A stretch of DNA of 64,000 nucleotides from Oscarella lobularis (GCF_947507565.1 NC_089180.1:2480001-2544000); one strand, 5' to 3'. Shown: positions 20,547 through 31,800, numbered from the stretch's first letter. The notes: generated from the letters alone by a model not told the origin. Program-made: numbers and translations.

Positions 20547-21640
20547 GTGGGATCACTTTCTTCTTGGCATGAAAATGTGGTTGGTGAAAAATTGTTCCTA
20601 ACAAAAGTTTCTGTCACAAGCGACGCTTCCATCTCCGGACCAGCCACATGGGCGACACATTCCCTTCTCCTTGACAAGACTGGCCTTGCTAAGTTTTACG
20701 TTCAAGGAAGGCCTGTTGCGACAGATTATTGCAGTGCTCTGCAGAGATCGCCGATTAATCCGTCCAAAGTGACCTTTTTGAACTTTCCGGCACTTCTCCA
20801 GTTTCTTGATAAAAGCGCAACATGTCCAGGAAACCCTGACGACAAATTCGTTTGTATGGCAAGGAGATGGAAGAATAGCTATTTTTATAGCCAGCTCGAC
20901 GCCTCAATTCCAGTAATTTACAAGAATTGCTTCTACTTAGCTACACTCCGATCGTCACACTGCCATCTCATTACGTCGGCTGAAAATATAAGATGCTTGG
21001 AATGTGTTAAATTCAGAAAGAGTCTTGGGATATATCACTCTCGTTGGATTCGTCGCTCTCACACAAGTTCACAAAGAATAAAGTTCTCTCGACTCCACAA
21101 CGTAGCCTAAAATTTTCTCTATTGGCCCGAAAACAGAAAATGCAGTTGCAGACAATCCGACGGCTCAAAGCTAAGATAGAGAATTGGGTGAACACCACAA
21201 GCGTAGAAATTCAAGACGACCTTGCCAAAGATGTTGCAGAGACGCTAGAGAAACATGCTGACGCAGTGAAAGAAACTTTTCCTGAAGGTTCGTTTCAGAG
21301 ACTGTTCTGGAATCAGCAAATGTCGGTGACAAGAGCAAAAGGCCCAACAGGTAGGCGGTGGCACCCAATAATCATTCGATTAGCAATGAACCTGAAGATG
21401 CAATCTTCATCGGCATATCGCTCACTTCGCACATCCGGTTTTCTTGTGCTGCCAAGTGAGCGAACTCTCAATGACTATGTTCATTTCTACGATTGCTCAG
21501 CGGGATGCCATAAAGACTTGCAAGACGCATTGGCTGCTGAGGCACAGGTCGATAAGCTAACAGATGTCCAGAAATTCGTGGCTCAGTCTTTGGATGAAAT
21601 GCGGGTAAGAGAAGACCTGGTGTACAACAAGAATACACGC
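20547..21640 (+). pseudogene. P-element/THAP9-like transposase, copy A
   Basis: Two overlapping frames cover one protein. Frame 1 (20547-21060) has LAKFYVQGRPVATDYC, ATCPGNPDDKFVCMA, SIPVIYKN, TLRSSHC and IRCLECVKFRKSL, then SRW. These landmarks recur in the same order in the copy at 45.7-46.7 kb. Frame 2 (21044-21640) continues with a Lys/Leu-rich helix and then GRRWHPIIIRLAMNLKMQSS, SAYRSLRTSGFLVLPSERTL and NDYVHFYDCSAG, the conserved entry to P-element-like transposases such as THAP9. The frame switch is near 21100, and after LVYNKNT (about 21640) similarity stops. The DDE core is missing. P-like transposases cut and paste DNA with GTP as cofactor; this one is truncated. Confidence 0.7.
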
Positions 21641-22084
21641 TTCGAAATCGCGCGGGACGAGACTACGTCACTACGATTACGACGACGCGTTTCTATTCAC
21701 GACCACGGCGTGATAAACGGACACCTCGGCCAGATCGAATCGCTCTGACTCGAACGGGTTTAGTCCTTGTGCGTTTGGCGCCTAACACGCGGCACTCTCG
21801 CGCCGAAAGCAAAGCATCTTAGCATATCGAGTCGAAACCTGCATCCCGTCCATAAACGGGGCAGCGAGAGAGGGGTGCACTATAAGTCCAGGCAGATGAT
21901 CTTCATCGTCGTCGTCGTCGTGTTTGCGATCGGTTTTGTGAATTTCTTGGCCGTTCAACAACAGCAAGGCAACGATAACTGGTCTGAAGCATTGCGTTCC
22001 CCAGTGCGGAAAGGCGATCGACCCGAAAGGCTTTCACGCTCTCACTTGCAAATGGGGAGGAGGCGGAATGCACCGGCACGACGG

Positions 22085-22166
22085 CTATCTTCACCAATTA
22101 TCCGAAATTTTGATTTTCCGAACCCCTTCCGAAACATTGGGTTCGGATAATCGAGGATGGACTGTA
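22085..22166. mobile_element. pogo-type terminal sequence, right end
   Basis: Read on the minus strand it starts TA, CAGTCCATCCTCGATTATCC, GAACC, close to pogo/Tigger ends and sharing ATCCTCGRTTATCCGA with the end at 24329. Subterminal ATTATCCGAA repeats occur at 22097-22145. The element body to the left is not recognisable as a transposase. Confidence 0.5.
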
Positions 22167-22389
22167 GTTCTTTTTGTCTAAAGTTGCATGATATACGCAC
22201 ACACAGACACACTTCTCAATAGAATGAGTTACGCTTTCGTCGGTCACCCCGAAGAGAAAGAACGAGTACATATCTTCAAGATTTATATCGCTAAAATGCA
22301 GAAGAACGAACGACTCCTTTCCGAGGTTATCCGTGATCAGAGAAGAAGAGCGTGGCGCACGCGGCAAAACAGACATTGGAACGCGGATG

Positions 22390-23075
22390 CGTCGTAACAG
22401 AGTTGTCCACCAAAAAATCGCGTTTGTCGCGTCCTGGTGAGAGGAGTCTAAAACGTAATCGGGCAAATTAGGAAAGTGTGTTTGTGTTTGTGTGTGTTTG
22501 TGTGTGTGTGTGTGCACTCCTTCCTCTGACGAGATTGCCGACAAAGTGTCACCGACTGTAGTTAGCAACGTAGATGGCTGAACGTAGCATTTTGAAACGA
22601 AAGAAAGCAACTCCGGGAAGCTATCACGTACATTGTCGAGAATGGTCTTTCTTGATACCGAGTTGAATGCATTCTTAGCGTCCGTCTTTAGAAGAACCCA
22701 GTGAGGATTGCTCTGACGAACGAGCTGAATCACATGGATCATTCCAAACTGATACGGCGATAAGAATGACTCAATTTTGCTCTCTAGAAGAGAGCAAGCC
22801 GCTTTTGCCGTCAGGCGGCGAAGACAATTTCCCACTGCGATCGGTCTGACGTCGTTGTTAGCTTTTTCTGAGAGCAATCAGTTTCGCTCCTGCGAGGACA
22901 GTGGCGGCAGTAGATGAAATCTCTCCGGCGAGAAATGCGTTACACGCATCAACAAGTAGCGTCGACGATTCGTCTCCGCCAAACAGGACTTCAAGGTGTT
23001 CAAAACGCCAGCCGTCCATGCTGCATGCAGACCCCTTTGGGCAGCAGTGAAGAGCGTTGAACAGAGCTGGGAGGT
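22390..23075 (-). pseudogene. Non-LTR (LINE) reverse transcriptase fragment, copy 2
   Basis: Minus-strand motifs in order: MDGWRFEHLEVLFGGDESS, AATVLAGAKLIAL, VRPIAVGNCLRRLTAKAACS, SPYQFGM, HWVLLKTDAKNAFNSVSR (catalytic Asp motif A), SKCYVQPSTLL, AISSEEGV, then a TG repeat where QQGDPLGP would be expected. A piece beyond the tract (HFPNLPDYVLDSS) may be a later part of the same protein. A frameshift near 22870 separates GAKLIALRK from NNDVRPIAVG. The catalytic YxDD box is absent. It shares sequence with copy 1 at 7.5 kb. Confidence 0.75.
22475..22514. repeat. (TG)n microsatellite inside the LINE
   Basis: A near-perfect TG/TTTG tract of about 40 bases interrupts the LINE reading frame exactly where the motif QQGD should follow SSEEGV. 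Confidence 0.9.
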
Positions 23076-23079
23076 CGAT

Positions 23080-24119
23080 TTGAAGCGGCTGCTACATTAC
23101 CAGCTTCTCATTTTGATCGATATGGAGCTTATGACCAAAATATTCAGCTGTGTAAGGTATTGGATTAGTTTGTCGCTCCGTTCGAGTGGTGCGAGCGTAA
23201 TGATACACTGGTGCAACCATCTTCAGAGACTGTCCTATTCTTCGTTGACTTATTCGAAGTCCTCTAGCAGCATCTCTCGCTTGCTTTACTGTATTGATGC
23301 CTCATTTTCTAAATGACCAAAAATGACTATTATTATAACGAAACTGCTCGTTATCTTTAAACTCGTTTTCCAACGTCATGTTTTGGCGTTACTGAACTAT
23401 GTACTTTATACTTTATGTACTTTAAAGCTTTTCTTCCATCCGTCTTGCGAAAGCGCGAATATCGTCCACGCACAGAGCTGACTCGGTCTTCGTCTTTCTT
23501 ATTTCCTCTTCCGGCTCTCTGCCTTTTCGAGCTCTTCTATCAACTCTTCTGAGACCTTCTCCAATTCCTCCATTAATAAATCATCCTTCTCCTGCAACTC
23601 CTTTTTATAGTACTCTCCCTGTTTGTCAAGGCCTCTCAGCAATCTTCCTTAGAAAAATACAAATGACTAATAACTAACTAATAATAGAGCCGCTTCCCTA
23701 TATATTATTCTTAGTGATTGCATGCCTCCAGTTCATCCTCATACTCGCTCCCAATTTTCATTCGAATTATAGAAGGCTGCTGCTCCATGTCTATTTGAAG
23801 CTGGTAGTATTTCGTTTTCACTTGGGCAAGCGCTTCAGGCAAAAAAATCCGCCAGCGCAAAAAGCATTTTTGTCCTTATGTAGCAATGTTTGTTGCAACC
23901 ACGGCCACCAATACAAACTCGCTTTGGGCAAACCGAACACATTGTTAACCTCTTTAATGTATTTTGCTACCTATGTTTAATTTTTATTTTTTGTGTCCGT
24001 TTTCTGCAAAAAAGTGCCGATTCTTTCGTTAATCCTTAATTAATAATACTTACTGCTATCGATACCAACAAGCTAACAACGTGTAGGCCGTTGCGTTTCG
24101 AATAAAGAAGTAGAGTAGT
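23080..24119. other. No recognised gene
   Basis: AT-rich sequence with short frames only, for example 23714-23980, none with a recognisable motif. A Ser/Glu/Lys-coding minus-strand patch near 23500-23640 could be coiled-coil exon debris, but nothing fixes its limits. Confidence 0.35.
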
Positions 24120-24305
24120 TACGTAGGGATTGACGCCGGGAAACGGCGAATAGTACTTAGCCATATCGTGAAGGATTACTCGATCAGCATGCATGCGATC
24201 GACTAATCCTTGACCAAATCTTAAAGAAAGAATATCACTATTGTTTCGCGTTAGCGAAAAGATAGTGCATCTTACCCATTCTGAATTAGGCGTGGAAATC
24301 CGCGA
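24120..24305 (+). repeat. Dispersed repeat with palindrome, copy 1
   Basis: Shares a long run of sequence with the reverse complement of 51925-52090, including GCATGCATGCGATCGACTAA, the CCAAATCTTA(A/G)AGAAA block and the dyad GTTTCGC-GTTA-GCGAAA. No coding potential. Probably a non-autonomous element; ends are not defined. Confidence 0.6.
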
Positions 24306-24326
24306 AAGGGTCACGTGGGTGCACTG

Positions 24327-24400
24327 TACTGTAGATCCTCGGTTATCCGACCTTCAGTTATCCCTTCGTTTATCCGACTAGTACCCGTGATCCGACCATA
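24327..24400. mobile_element. pogo-type terminal sequence, left end
   Basis: TA, CTGTAGATCCTCGGTTATCC, GACC with further TTATCC/TTTATCCGACT subterminal repeats. It resembles the end at 22085-22166 in the opposite orientation. No transposase follows in 24400-26500. Confidence 0.45.
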
Positions 24401-26560
24401 GATAAAGGAAAGAGGAATGGGAAACTCCCCGTTGCACGTGACCTATACGTGGCTCTATGATTGTCGCCGGAATCCCGGATATTTCTTAAAATATCGCTGT
24501 TTCTCTCGTCAACGATGTCGTTTGGATCATTGTATCCCCATTCGGTATGTCATCTGTAGTTTAAAGTACGAGTTTTTCTTGTCTGCGCTATTGAATTCTC
24601 AGCTAATGGTCCCTAATTTCTCACGCGTCGGTATGCTAAACGTCGGCGGGGTAAACTCTCACGTCATCGCTTATACGGCCACAAGTGGCTGTCTAAACGT
24701 TGCTGTAGTATGTCGTGCATGCCACTGAAACGTCAATTGCTACCAAAACACCCTCATGTTCGTCTTTGGCGTGATTTTGGGCGTGGACGACCGGCCTTGA
24801 CTTCGGCGGGGTCTCCTCTCACCAACGGCTAATTTTACGGTTCTCCGTGAATCTGTGCGTGCCATAGACACGCGATTGCGTTGACCACGTTTTGGCCTTC
24901 TTGGCCCATCTAATTTGAACTATTTTGGCCCTTTGTCCATTTCTTGCATCTACGTTTTTTCCTAAAAGGAATTTTTTCTGGTAGTTTCCTTAAACGCCAC
25001 GTTTGGCCTGTTGGCCTCAATCTTCGACTTTTCATCCGGTTTTAATTAAATAAAGTAAAAATGCGTCCTGCTACACTTTTTGCGATACACGAACAACGAA
25101 CCTACGCCACAAAGAAGTATCAATACTTTGAAACTCTTACCCAAGCAAGTCAAACCACGTGCCCTATCGTTACCTGTCAAAAATTCCGCACAACGGGCAA
25201 AGCCGGGTACTCAACTTAGCGGGAGTCTTGCTCCCCAAAGCGTACCGAGGGAGGGTCCACAAATACGATTTAGGTTCCAGAAGCGCAGACATAATGGTAG
25301 TGTTGGAAGTAAAACGGAAAGTTACGCCTTTCCAAGTGCCACAGGGTTCATCGAAAACCTTAGAATCTCCTGCTCCCGACCCGGGCGAAGCCGGTTAGTC
25401 AGCTAGTTTATGTCTAAAGCCGACTTGGTTTTTACTGCGCGAATCTCGATCTACCAAACACAGAGCTTCTGATCAATTCTACAGTAAGACTAACGTTGCT
25501 ACTCGTCGCGTGCGACACGCTATAGCAACGCGACATGTGTCTACCAATTATCCCCCTCGATAATTGAGGCAGCGGAACACAGAGACATCAAGGGATGTCA
25601 CCAGACCCTCTCCTGGTGTGGATATCAACACCAAGGCGGAGGGTGCGGCTACGCGAGACTACTCCAACACTTGGGAGGTCAAAAAGAACAGAAAAGCGAG
25701 GCCGAACTGATGAAGGTTGTCGATGCTTGTTTGGAGGAGGCGTTACAAGTTGGAAACGAGAGGAGCGATGACAGCAGAAACGAAATCCGTCAGATCTGAA
25801 GAAAAAAGAAATCTGATAAGGAGAAATCTTCTGGATCGGCGGGATCCGAAGGAACAAATTCAAAAAAGAAGAGTAAATTTGTGAAGATTGAAGAGGCGAA
25901 AATTGATGATCGGTGTGACACGGCGGCGGCAGCGAGATCCGAAGAAGCAAGATCAAACGAAGCGGATGGTAAGTCACAACGAAGTAAGGGCCGTATCCAA
26001 ACGACGGAGCTTTTCTTTACGAAGACGTGATCGTCATCTTCGTTATAAAGGAAAATTGCGTGTTTTGACGACGGGCGACCCTCTTCTTCAGATACACAAA
26101 GACTTTCGTGAGAAGCTTCCTCCAAAATGGGGTCCGAACGGAAATCTCGGCACTGGCGGACTCTTTCTATGTTATGCCGCTACCCTTTCAGGAAATAAAA
26201 TTTTTCTGTTCCGCGTTGTTACGATTGTGGAATGCGGCGAGGAACTTTCCGTGGAAAAGATTGGCCTCAGTGGTTCCCCACACGTTGCAGCCTATACGGG
26301 AATTCCTCTCTAATTTGCGCTGCGCGATCGTCTCAAAAGTATTTTAGTACAAGGAGCCGCAGCGCCCTGAAGACTTGTTTCCTTCTCTACCCACTGATGG
26401 AGTCTTTAATGGCAAACATCTCAAAATCAAGGAGGCGTTTCGCCCATTGATGTTTCTTGCTCAGTGGGGTCAGACAACGTGATTGTCAAATTCAAGTTCA
26501 CTGACGTCGGCTCGTGTAAATGCAATTTTTTTATTTTTTCGACTTAGGTCCTTCAACTAG
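24401..26560. other. Mostly unassigned; one Lys/Ser-rich open stretch
   Basis: At about 25800-25970 the plus strand is open and strongly biased to Lys, Ser, Glu and Ala (for example SDKEKSSGSAGSEGTNSKK), ending at a textbook donor GATG|GTAAGT at 25968. This could be an exon of a nuclear protein, but the nearest acceptor (TTCTTCAG at 26097) leads to a stop after a few codons in the matching phase. The rest of the stretch shows no motif I recognise. Confidence 0.3.
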
Positions 26561-26578
26561 AGCAATACTCACTAGTTT

Positions 26579-26775
26579 TTGCCAGACCTGAAACAATTCT
26601 GGCAACAGAATGGAGAGGCATACTTAGAGAAGATGAAGACGGATCCATTCCGGCGAGGGGTAGACGTGTACTTGGGGCTCATGGACTCGGACCTATGCCC
26701 TGTGAGAGCGATACTAGCGTACCTGATATTTCGCGGCTGGGAGTGTGGCCCAATATTTCTTCATCACAATGGGCT
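26579..26775 (+). pseudogene. Tyrosine recombinase fragment (DIRS/Crypton-like)
   Basis: The frame reads KTDPFRRGVDVYLGLMDSDL then CPVRAILAYLIFRG and GPIFLHHNG, then runs into the assembly gap. SKTDPFRxGxxVxLG..LCPVxAxLxYLxxRG..GPLF is the core of tyrosine recombinases carried by DIRS-like elements. The catalytic R, HxxR and Y should lie in or beyond the gap. Whether it belonged to the same family as the DIRS RT at 6.3 kb cannot be told here. Confidence 0.6.
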
Positions 26776-26975
26776 NNNNNNNNNNNNNNNNNNNNNNNNN
26801 NNNNNNNNNNNNNNNNNNNNNNNNNNNNNNNNNNNNNNNNNNNNNNNNNNNNNNNNNNNNNNNNNNNNNNNNNNNNNNNNNNNNNNNNNNNNNNNNNNNN
26901 NNNNNNNNNNNNNNNNNNNNNNNNNNNNNNNNNNNNNNNNNNNNNNNNNNNNNNNNNNNNNNNNNNNNNNNNNNN
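26776..26975. other. Assembly gap (200 N)
   Basis: Exactly 200 unknown bases, a round number that suggests a placeholder gap of unknown true size. Sequence left of it is recombinase-like and right of it pogo-like, so the two need not have been neighbours. Confidence 1.
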
Positions 26976-26989
26976 CACTTGGCCGAAGA

Positions 26990-27430
26990 CTCCCGTCGCT
27001 ACTTTAGCGAGGCTGAAGAAAGAGTCTTGCTGAATTTATTGTTCGTTCGGCGGAGGTCGGATATCCGCGAACGATTCAACAGGTTAGCGTTCAAAGTAGA
27101 AACCGGTATCTATAATTCTATTTCTTCTAAGCAGATTATTTGTCTTGCTAATGAAATTTATAAATCGAAAGGAGCAAAGTTCCCGGTCATTGGAAGAGAG
27201 TGGTTTGAAGGGTTCCGAAGTCGGCATAAAGAGATTTCTCTAAGAAAAGCAGAAACGTTAACACGGGCTCGGCTCGCCTGCACCGATCAAGCTATTTTGG
27301 ACAAGTAAAATAAAGTTTGGTTCTTTTCGTACCTATATAGCTATTACGACCTGCTCCAAGCAGTTTTGGTTGATAATGATCTAATGGAGAAGCCGGCTCA
27401 GTTGTTCAATTTTGACGAGAAGGACATCCT
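26990..27430 (+). pseudogene. pogo/Tigger transposase N-terminal part with intron (copy C)
   Basis: Exon 1 (to 27304) carries a CENP-B-type helix-turn-helix: FPVIGREWFEGFRSRHKEIS, LRKAETLTRARLACTDQAIL. A 36-base intron (27305-27340) then joins it in frame to YYDLLQAVLVDNDLMEKPAQ and LFNFDE, the start of the DDE catalytic domain. CENP-B HTH binds the transposon ends, and the DDE domain cuts. After NFDEKDILDN a stop ends the frame, and the rest of the DDE core is absent, replaced by a minus-strand hAT remnant from about 27440. The true start lies in or beyond the gap. Confidence 0.75.
27305..27340 (+). other. 36-base intron in pogo copy C
   Basis: GTAAAA at the donor and CTATATAG at the acceptor. 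Splicing joins ...ILD-N-YYDLL in frame, restoring the usual spacing between the HTH and the NFDE motif. Unspliced, the frame ends in TAA two codons later. Confidence 0.7.
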
Positions 27431-27439
27431 TGATAACTA

Positions 27440-28277
27440 AAATTAGTGTCTTCGCGTCTATGGCTTCCACGACGTACAGGCGAATAAAGTCTTCGTGCAC
27501 TTCAAAATTTTCTGTTACCCAGTGAATACACAAGACAACTTGCTCGCGGTTTGACATGTCTGTAGTCTCATCAGCATAATTGTGTAGAAAAGAGCGTCGC
27601 GAATAGATGCTGCAACCTTACGAAGGATTTCGAGAGCCATTACTTGAATAATGCCATTTTGCATTTCACCGGACGTGTACTTATCAGTTTTCTTTTTATC
27701 CAGTCAAATACTCTAGAGTCGTAGACTTCTCCACGGAGCTTTAGCAACTTGAGTCGCTCTCATCTCCGTCACCGCGGAGAGGCAAACCTTGCCTAACCAA
27801 AAGTTTGACAAAAGCTTAAGAAAACATTGCCGTCAAACAAGTTTGTCTTTTGCATACTGTTTGGATAGGCTTTCTTCAATATCGCGAGTCGTAGCAGGAA
27901 GCTTAATGGTTTTAAGCACAGTCTCTTTGTGACAGGAGCTGTCTTCGTGTGCAGCAAACCGGACTGCATGAAGCTTCTTTTTTAATTGCAAAAGCCTGTG
28001 GAAATATAGGTAGCCTCGAAGCTAGAGGCCGTGTGCAGCTTTTTTCCTTCTAGACTTTGACACACGTAAAGCAGAAGGCCCGATCGCTCTCTTCGTCGTA
28101 ATGAATCCACTTCCACCGCGCAAACCACTGCGAGCGGAACGACCTTCTTACCACGGTCTTCTTTCCGTACTCTCGAAATGGAAATCGGAAAAGCAACGGC
28201 TGGTAAGGCTTGTCTGAGACGGAAACGGGCGTTTGCAACGCCTGGGAAGCCATGTGTAAGTGAAGTCGTTTGCGCAT
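27440..28277 (-). pseudogene. hAT transposase with TTF-type zinc finger (copy A)
   Basis: The 5' part (28277-28050) reads RSFRSQWFARWKWIHYDEES then DRAFCFTCVKV, the TTF-type zinc finger of hAT-derived ZMYM-like proteins. Further on, minus-strand frames read SSCHKETVLKTIKLPATTRD then IEESLSKQYAKDKLV*RQCF and LKLLSN, and then KKTDKYTSGEMQNGIIQVMA then LEILRKVAASI. The order and wording match hAT transposases of this group. Several stops (one in LV*RQCF) and frameshifts kill it. The C-terminal dimerisation domain is missing. It abuts the pogo fragment. Confidence 0.7.
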
Positions 28278-28965
28278 GCTCTCAGTTTGGCAGTCAAAAA
28301 AGAAAATAATTTAAATAGAATTATATTTATTTATAAATGTATGTTCTGTTAAAAAAGTGGTACGGCCCGAACCGTGCCAGTCGCACCGCCTCTGACGGCC
28401 CTGGTCTTCATAATAGCCTCACCGTCATTTCATGGCGATATCAGTGAAAAAAGTGGACTTTGCATATTCTTATGCAAACGTTCATGCTGCTCTTCTATTC
28501 TTCTCTTCAAGCGGCTGCGCAAAGTTCCATCTCCGACAGCGAGGCCAATTTGTTGAGTCAAGCGGAGTTATTTCATGTACTTTCAACTGGCGTGATCTTT
28601 GTGCTAGGTAAAAGAAGAATGTCATGTGATCTCCTCTTCTCTCCCGAGTTGCGGATTCAAAGCCGAAAATCCGTTAACGGCTTTGAACGGCAAGGGAAAT
28701 ATTGTAGAAGCAAACGGTTGCGATCTGAATGAAGGTAGTAATCAAACAACGTCCTGCTCAATTCTCGTTAAACAAATAGCTGAAAGCCAACCCGTTTTTA
28801 ACATGTTTCGTCACTGTTCAATAATAGCAGTGATCGTGTAGAAAAGAGAGAAGGTTAAAAGTACGCACCTTGTAAAATTCTTGTATAGGATTTTGTTGCT
28901 GGTACCTATAAATCAAAGAACGTGATTCTCTTCAGACAAGGGTTAATCCCTAATAATTAAATATA
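28278..28965. other. No recognised gene
   Basis: Short frames only. It separates the hAT remnant from the pogo end at 28972. Confidence 0.4.
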
Positions 28966-28971
28966 AGGTTG

Positions 28972-29055
28972 TACAGTCAAACCTCTTTATCGGGACTCGC
29001 GGGTCATGAGAAAGGTGTCCGGATAATAAAGGTGTCCTGATTTCAGAGGTTATTA
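28972..29055. mobile_element. pogo/Tigger terminus
   Basis: TA followed by CAGTCAAACCTCTTTATCGG GAC, a classic pogo-type end, with the subterminal repeat GGTGTCC(G/T)GAT occurring twice within 50 bases. It faces the C-terminal transposase relic at 29.3-29.7 kb, as a 3' end should. Confidence 0.7.
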
Positions 29056-29269
29056 ATAACCTCATTAGTTTTAGGAATTTAAATGAAGAGCGGCAAGTAG
29101 AGCGTTTGCAGAGATAATTCTACGCAAAAAATCAGTTATTTCAGTTTGTATTTTGCTTTTACTCTGATAGTGAATTTCAACGACCCGATTTAGAAGACCG
29201 CTTGCTGCTCCAGCTTTTTTACAACCCTTTTCTTCCAAAAAACAATTGAACTCCTTCTAAGCAATCAAC

Positions 29270-29720
29270 AGCATCTTTGAAACGCTTAAGTTATTGTTCT
29301 CTCACTACTTCGCCCAAGCCATCATCGTCTTCGGTGATGTCAGCTAATTCATCCTCCGATTGCAGCCCCGCAAAATAAACCCTTCTTCCCAAGTTACATT
29401 TAAGAAATCTTCACAAATTGGGAGGTCGTTTTCGATTTCCGCCGCGTCAGGCACATTCTCTTCATCTGTCAGTTGGCGAATCAAAAAGTTCACTTCACCA
29501 GCACTTAGGTTTTCTTCCAAATCCGCGAAAGGATCTTCTTCATAATTCTCAGCAGAAACTATTTCAAAGTGGACGTTCGTTACGCCAGCCTTCCGAAAGC
29601 ACTTCTTGATTGTTTCTGAAGATACGCGTTTTCATGCTGCAGCAACCCACCGAATAGCGTATAGAATTGTGAGCAATTTCGCTATTTCCGATGTGCACGT
29701 TGCCTCGTCAATCTAAGCAA
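29270..29720 (-). pseudogene. pogo/Tigger transposase, C-terminal fragment (copy D)
   Basis: The minus strand reads LYAIRWVAAA, a stop, KRVSSETIKKCFRKAGV, then an acidic stretch with YEEDPFADLEENLSAGEVNF. AIRWxxxAW..VxxETIKKCFRKAGF is the hallmark of the Tigger C-terminal region, and the Trp position is here a stop codon. Together with the terminus at 28972 it forms the 3' end of one dead element. Confidence 0.65.
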
Positions 29721-30033
29721 TGACATGTGAGACATTCCGCAAGTGCTGTTTTTGGAGTACCATTTATTGTCACGGATCACGCGAATTGATGACGGCTAAT
29801 GTCATCAGCGAAAATATCATGACGCCTGCCACATTGGGTACCCAAACTTCAGGAGTTTGATTTTGAAATATGTTACAAGGCAGGAACAGCAAACCGGAAC
29901 GCCGAAGCGCTGTCACGACTTCTAGTTGTGTGCGCGATTGACGTCGTCCCCGTACCCACGGCAGAATAGGTGTCCGAGAACACCCACGTTACACTCCTAC
30001 AACTTAGGAAGCTATTACAAGATTTCTCCGTTT

Positions 30034-30285
30034 TTAGCCCATAGTTGGAATCCAGTTGGGATTCTTCACGTCCGCAAGCTCGGCTGGCTTCCCCAAAATG
30101 AAGTAACGTGAGCAAACACCTGTAAGACGACTCTGGGATTTCCAATCGATTGTCGCCGAAAGCCAATCTTTTCTTTGTCTCTCAATAACGTCCCGAATCT
30201 CTTGCTTCGACATCGCACGTAACGATAATAGGCAATAAAAGCTCATGTTTCGATCACGATTTTATCGGTTTCCGCATGACACCAT
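30034..30285 (-). pseudogene. THAP-type zinc finger fragment (copy A)
   Basis: From ATG at 30285 the frame reads MVSCGNR, TAA, NRDRNMSFYCLLSL, then KDWLSATIDWK and LTGVCSRYFILGKPAELADV then KNPNWIPTMG. The MSFY...W...VCSxxFxxGKPA...W(V/I)P series matches a THAP-like C2CH domain found at the N-terminus of invertebrate transposon proteins. The first Cys of the zinc site is uncertain, a stop lies in the loop, and the frame ends after the domain. It probably bound DNA as part of a transposase. Confidence 0.55.
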
Positions 30286-31300
30286 CTTGCAAAGGTGGTG
30301 CATTGTTGAGCGTAGTACCCGGATTTCCATCAATTATTATAGCCTCGGCAAACGCTCAGCTAAGCAAAGCCACCAGAGTCTTGCTGTAAGGAAATTGCTC
30401 CTAAGTTTCTTTAGGTAAGTCAGAACGTTGCACGAATGGACAATCGTTGACAATTGATGTTTAATACATGTTTCTTAAAAACTAATAATAATCATATGTC
30501 TTCATAAGTACCGTTTCTGATGGCAATAGTCTTCCGAAAATACTTAATCAGCTACTGGTTTCCAACTGCATTGTTAAGAGCATTTGATTAGGGTGAAAAT
30601 TATATTTTGCGGTTTTATTTGGCATTGGCTTTTGTGGCGCTCTTTTTCATGTTACTATTTCAGAAACGTCACCTCTTCTGTTGCAGATGTGAAATCGCTG
30701 TGAAACCTTCAAACACTAGAAAATGCTCTAACAAAGTAGAACGGCTTCTGTAGGTCTTTTCAAGCAATTTTTCGCAGCAAATTCAACCTACGAGAGAAGC
30801 AAAATAGGGAGGCATGGCAACGGCTTTGTTTTGCGTCTGATTATTGCCGAATCTTCCTTCGTGTTCGTCGTGAGGAAACGTTTCGCTTTCCGTGTACTTC
30901 TTTGACGCGTTTTCTCGTAATGAGAGCAAAGCACTTTTAAAAAATTAAAATTAATTATGGTGCTCAATTGCCCTATCAATTGTATTCCTCTTTCTCGCTA
31001 TGCCATAGACATTTAAGGTACGATTGGGGGTGACATTAAGCTTTTCTGCCCAAGGAGTAGCCGGAAGACGTCTTGAATCCTTCTACATGTTATAGTAAAG
31101 CGCGCGAAAACTTTCGCTTACGAATTTCGCGGTTTTTTCGATTCTTTTCCAGCACAATTTTTAGGACGTGTTAATTTAATATTAATAGTAAACACGTTGC
31201 ACAGAGAAGCAGCTGCAGCGCCGGTCGACTCTGTTCTCGGTATGTCTCTTTACACGTATTTTCAGCCAAATCTTGTCTACCTTCACCTGATGGTCCCTGT
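30286..31300. other. No recognised gene
   Basis: AT-rich, short frames only, no motif or array that I can name. Confidence 0.4.
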
Positions 31301-31309
31301 TCAGGTCCG

Positions 31310-31476
31310 TGCCGTCTTCCAGTATCGTGGCAGCTAATCGAGGAGTTAAAGAACTCCTTGAGACGGAAGAGAAGGAAAAGGAACTGCAATGCAAGCGTGG
31401 TACGTACGAGTGTTTCACTCCGGAGGAGAAAGCGAGGATCGGGAAATGGGCTGCCGAGTTTGGCTGGTACCCTTAG
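31310..31476 (+). pseudogene. Transposase helix-turn-helix N-terminal piece
   Basis: After a possible acceptor (CCCTGTTCAG) the plus frame reads VAANRGVKELLETEEKEKEL then QCKRGTYECFTPEEKARIGK and WAAEFG, followed by a stop. KRGxYxxFTPEExAxIGKxAAExG is the first helix-turn-helix of a transposase family widespread in invertebrates. The catalytic part is absent. The minus-strand frames over the same bases look like shadows. Confidence 0.5.
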
Positions 31477-31659
31477 TTTGCCATAGTTTTCCTTTAAAGC
31501 TTTTAGTGTTGGAGTTAATCTCGCGTAGACGGTAAATCGGGATTTTTAACTTTCTCCTTTCTCTTGCAATTGTCTTTCTCGTTAGGCCGTAAATTCTTCC
31601 CGTTTATCTATTCCTGATAAGTCAGTCCTTATTTATGAAGCTTCACTTGAATCCGACGG

Positions 31660-31800
31660 CATCGTCACAACTGACCGGCTCATGAGCCAAGTACATGCAA
31701 GTGAACATTACTTTAAGCCGTCTTGTACAATGACGTAAGTCAGCCAAGGCCACTTTTCGAAATATCACATGAGAAATTTGGCAGCTCAAGATAGGAATAG
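31660..31800 (-). pseudogene. hAT TTF-type zinc finger relic (copy B)
   Basis: A short minus-strand frame reads YFEKWPWLTYVIVQDGLK, nearly the same words as the hAT copies at 41.2 kb and 61 kb (YFEKWPWLTHVVAQDV, YFEKWPWLTYVIAQDV). It is bounded by stops on both sides and retains only the WPWL block of the zinc finger. Confidence 0.6.

Noticed and set aside
25790..26125. Minus-strand Ser/Leu-rich frame
   Set aside because: Antisense shadow of the Lys/Ser-rich plus-strand stretch.
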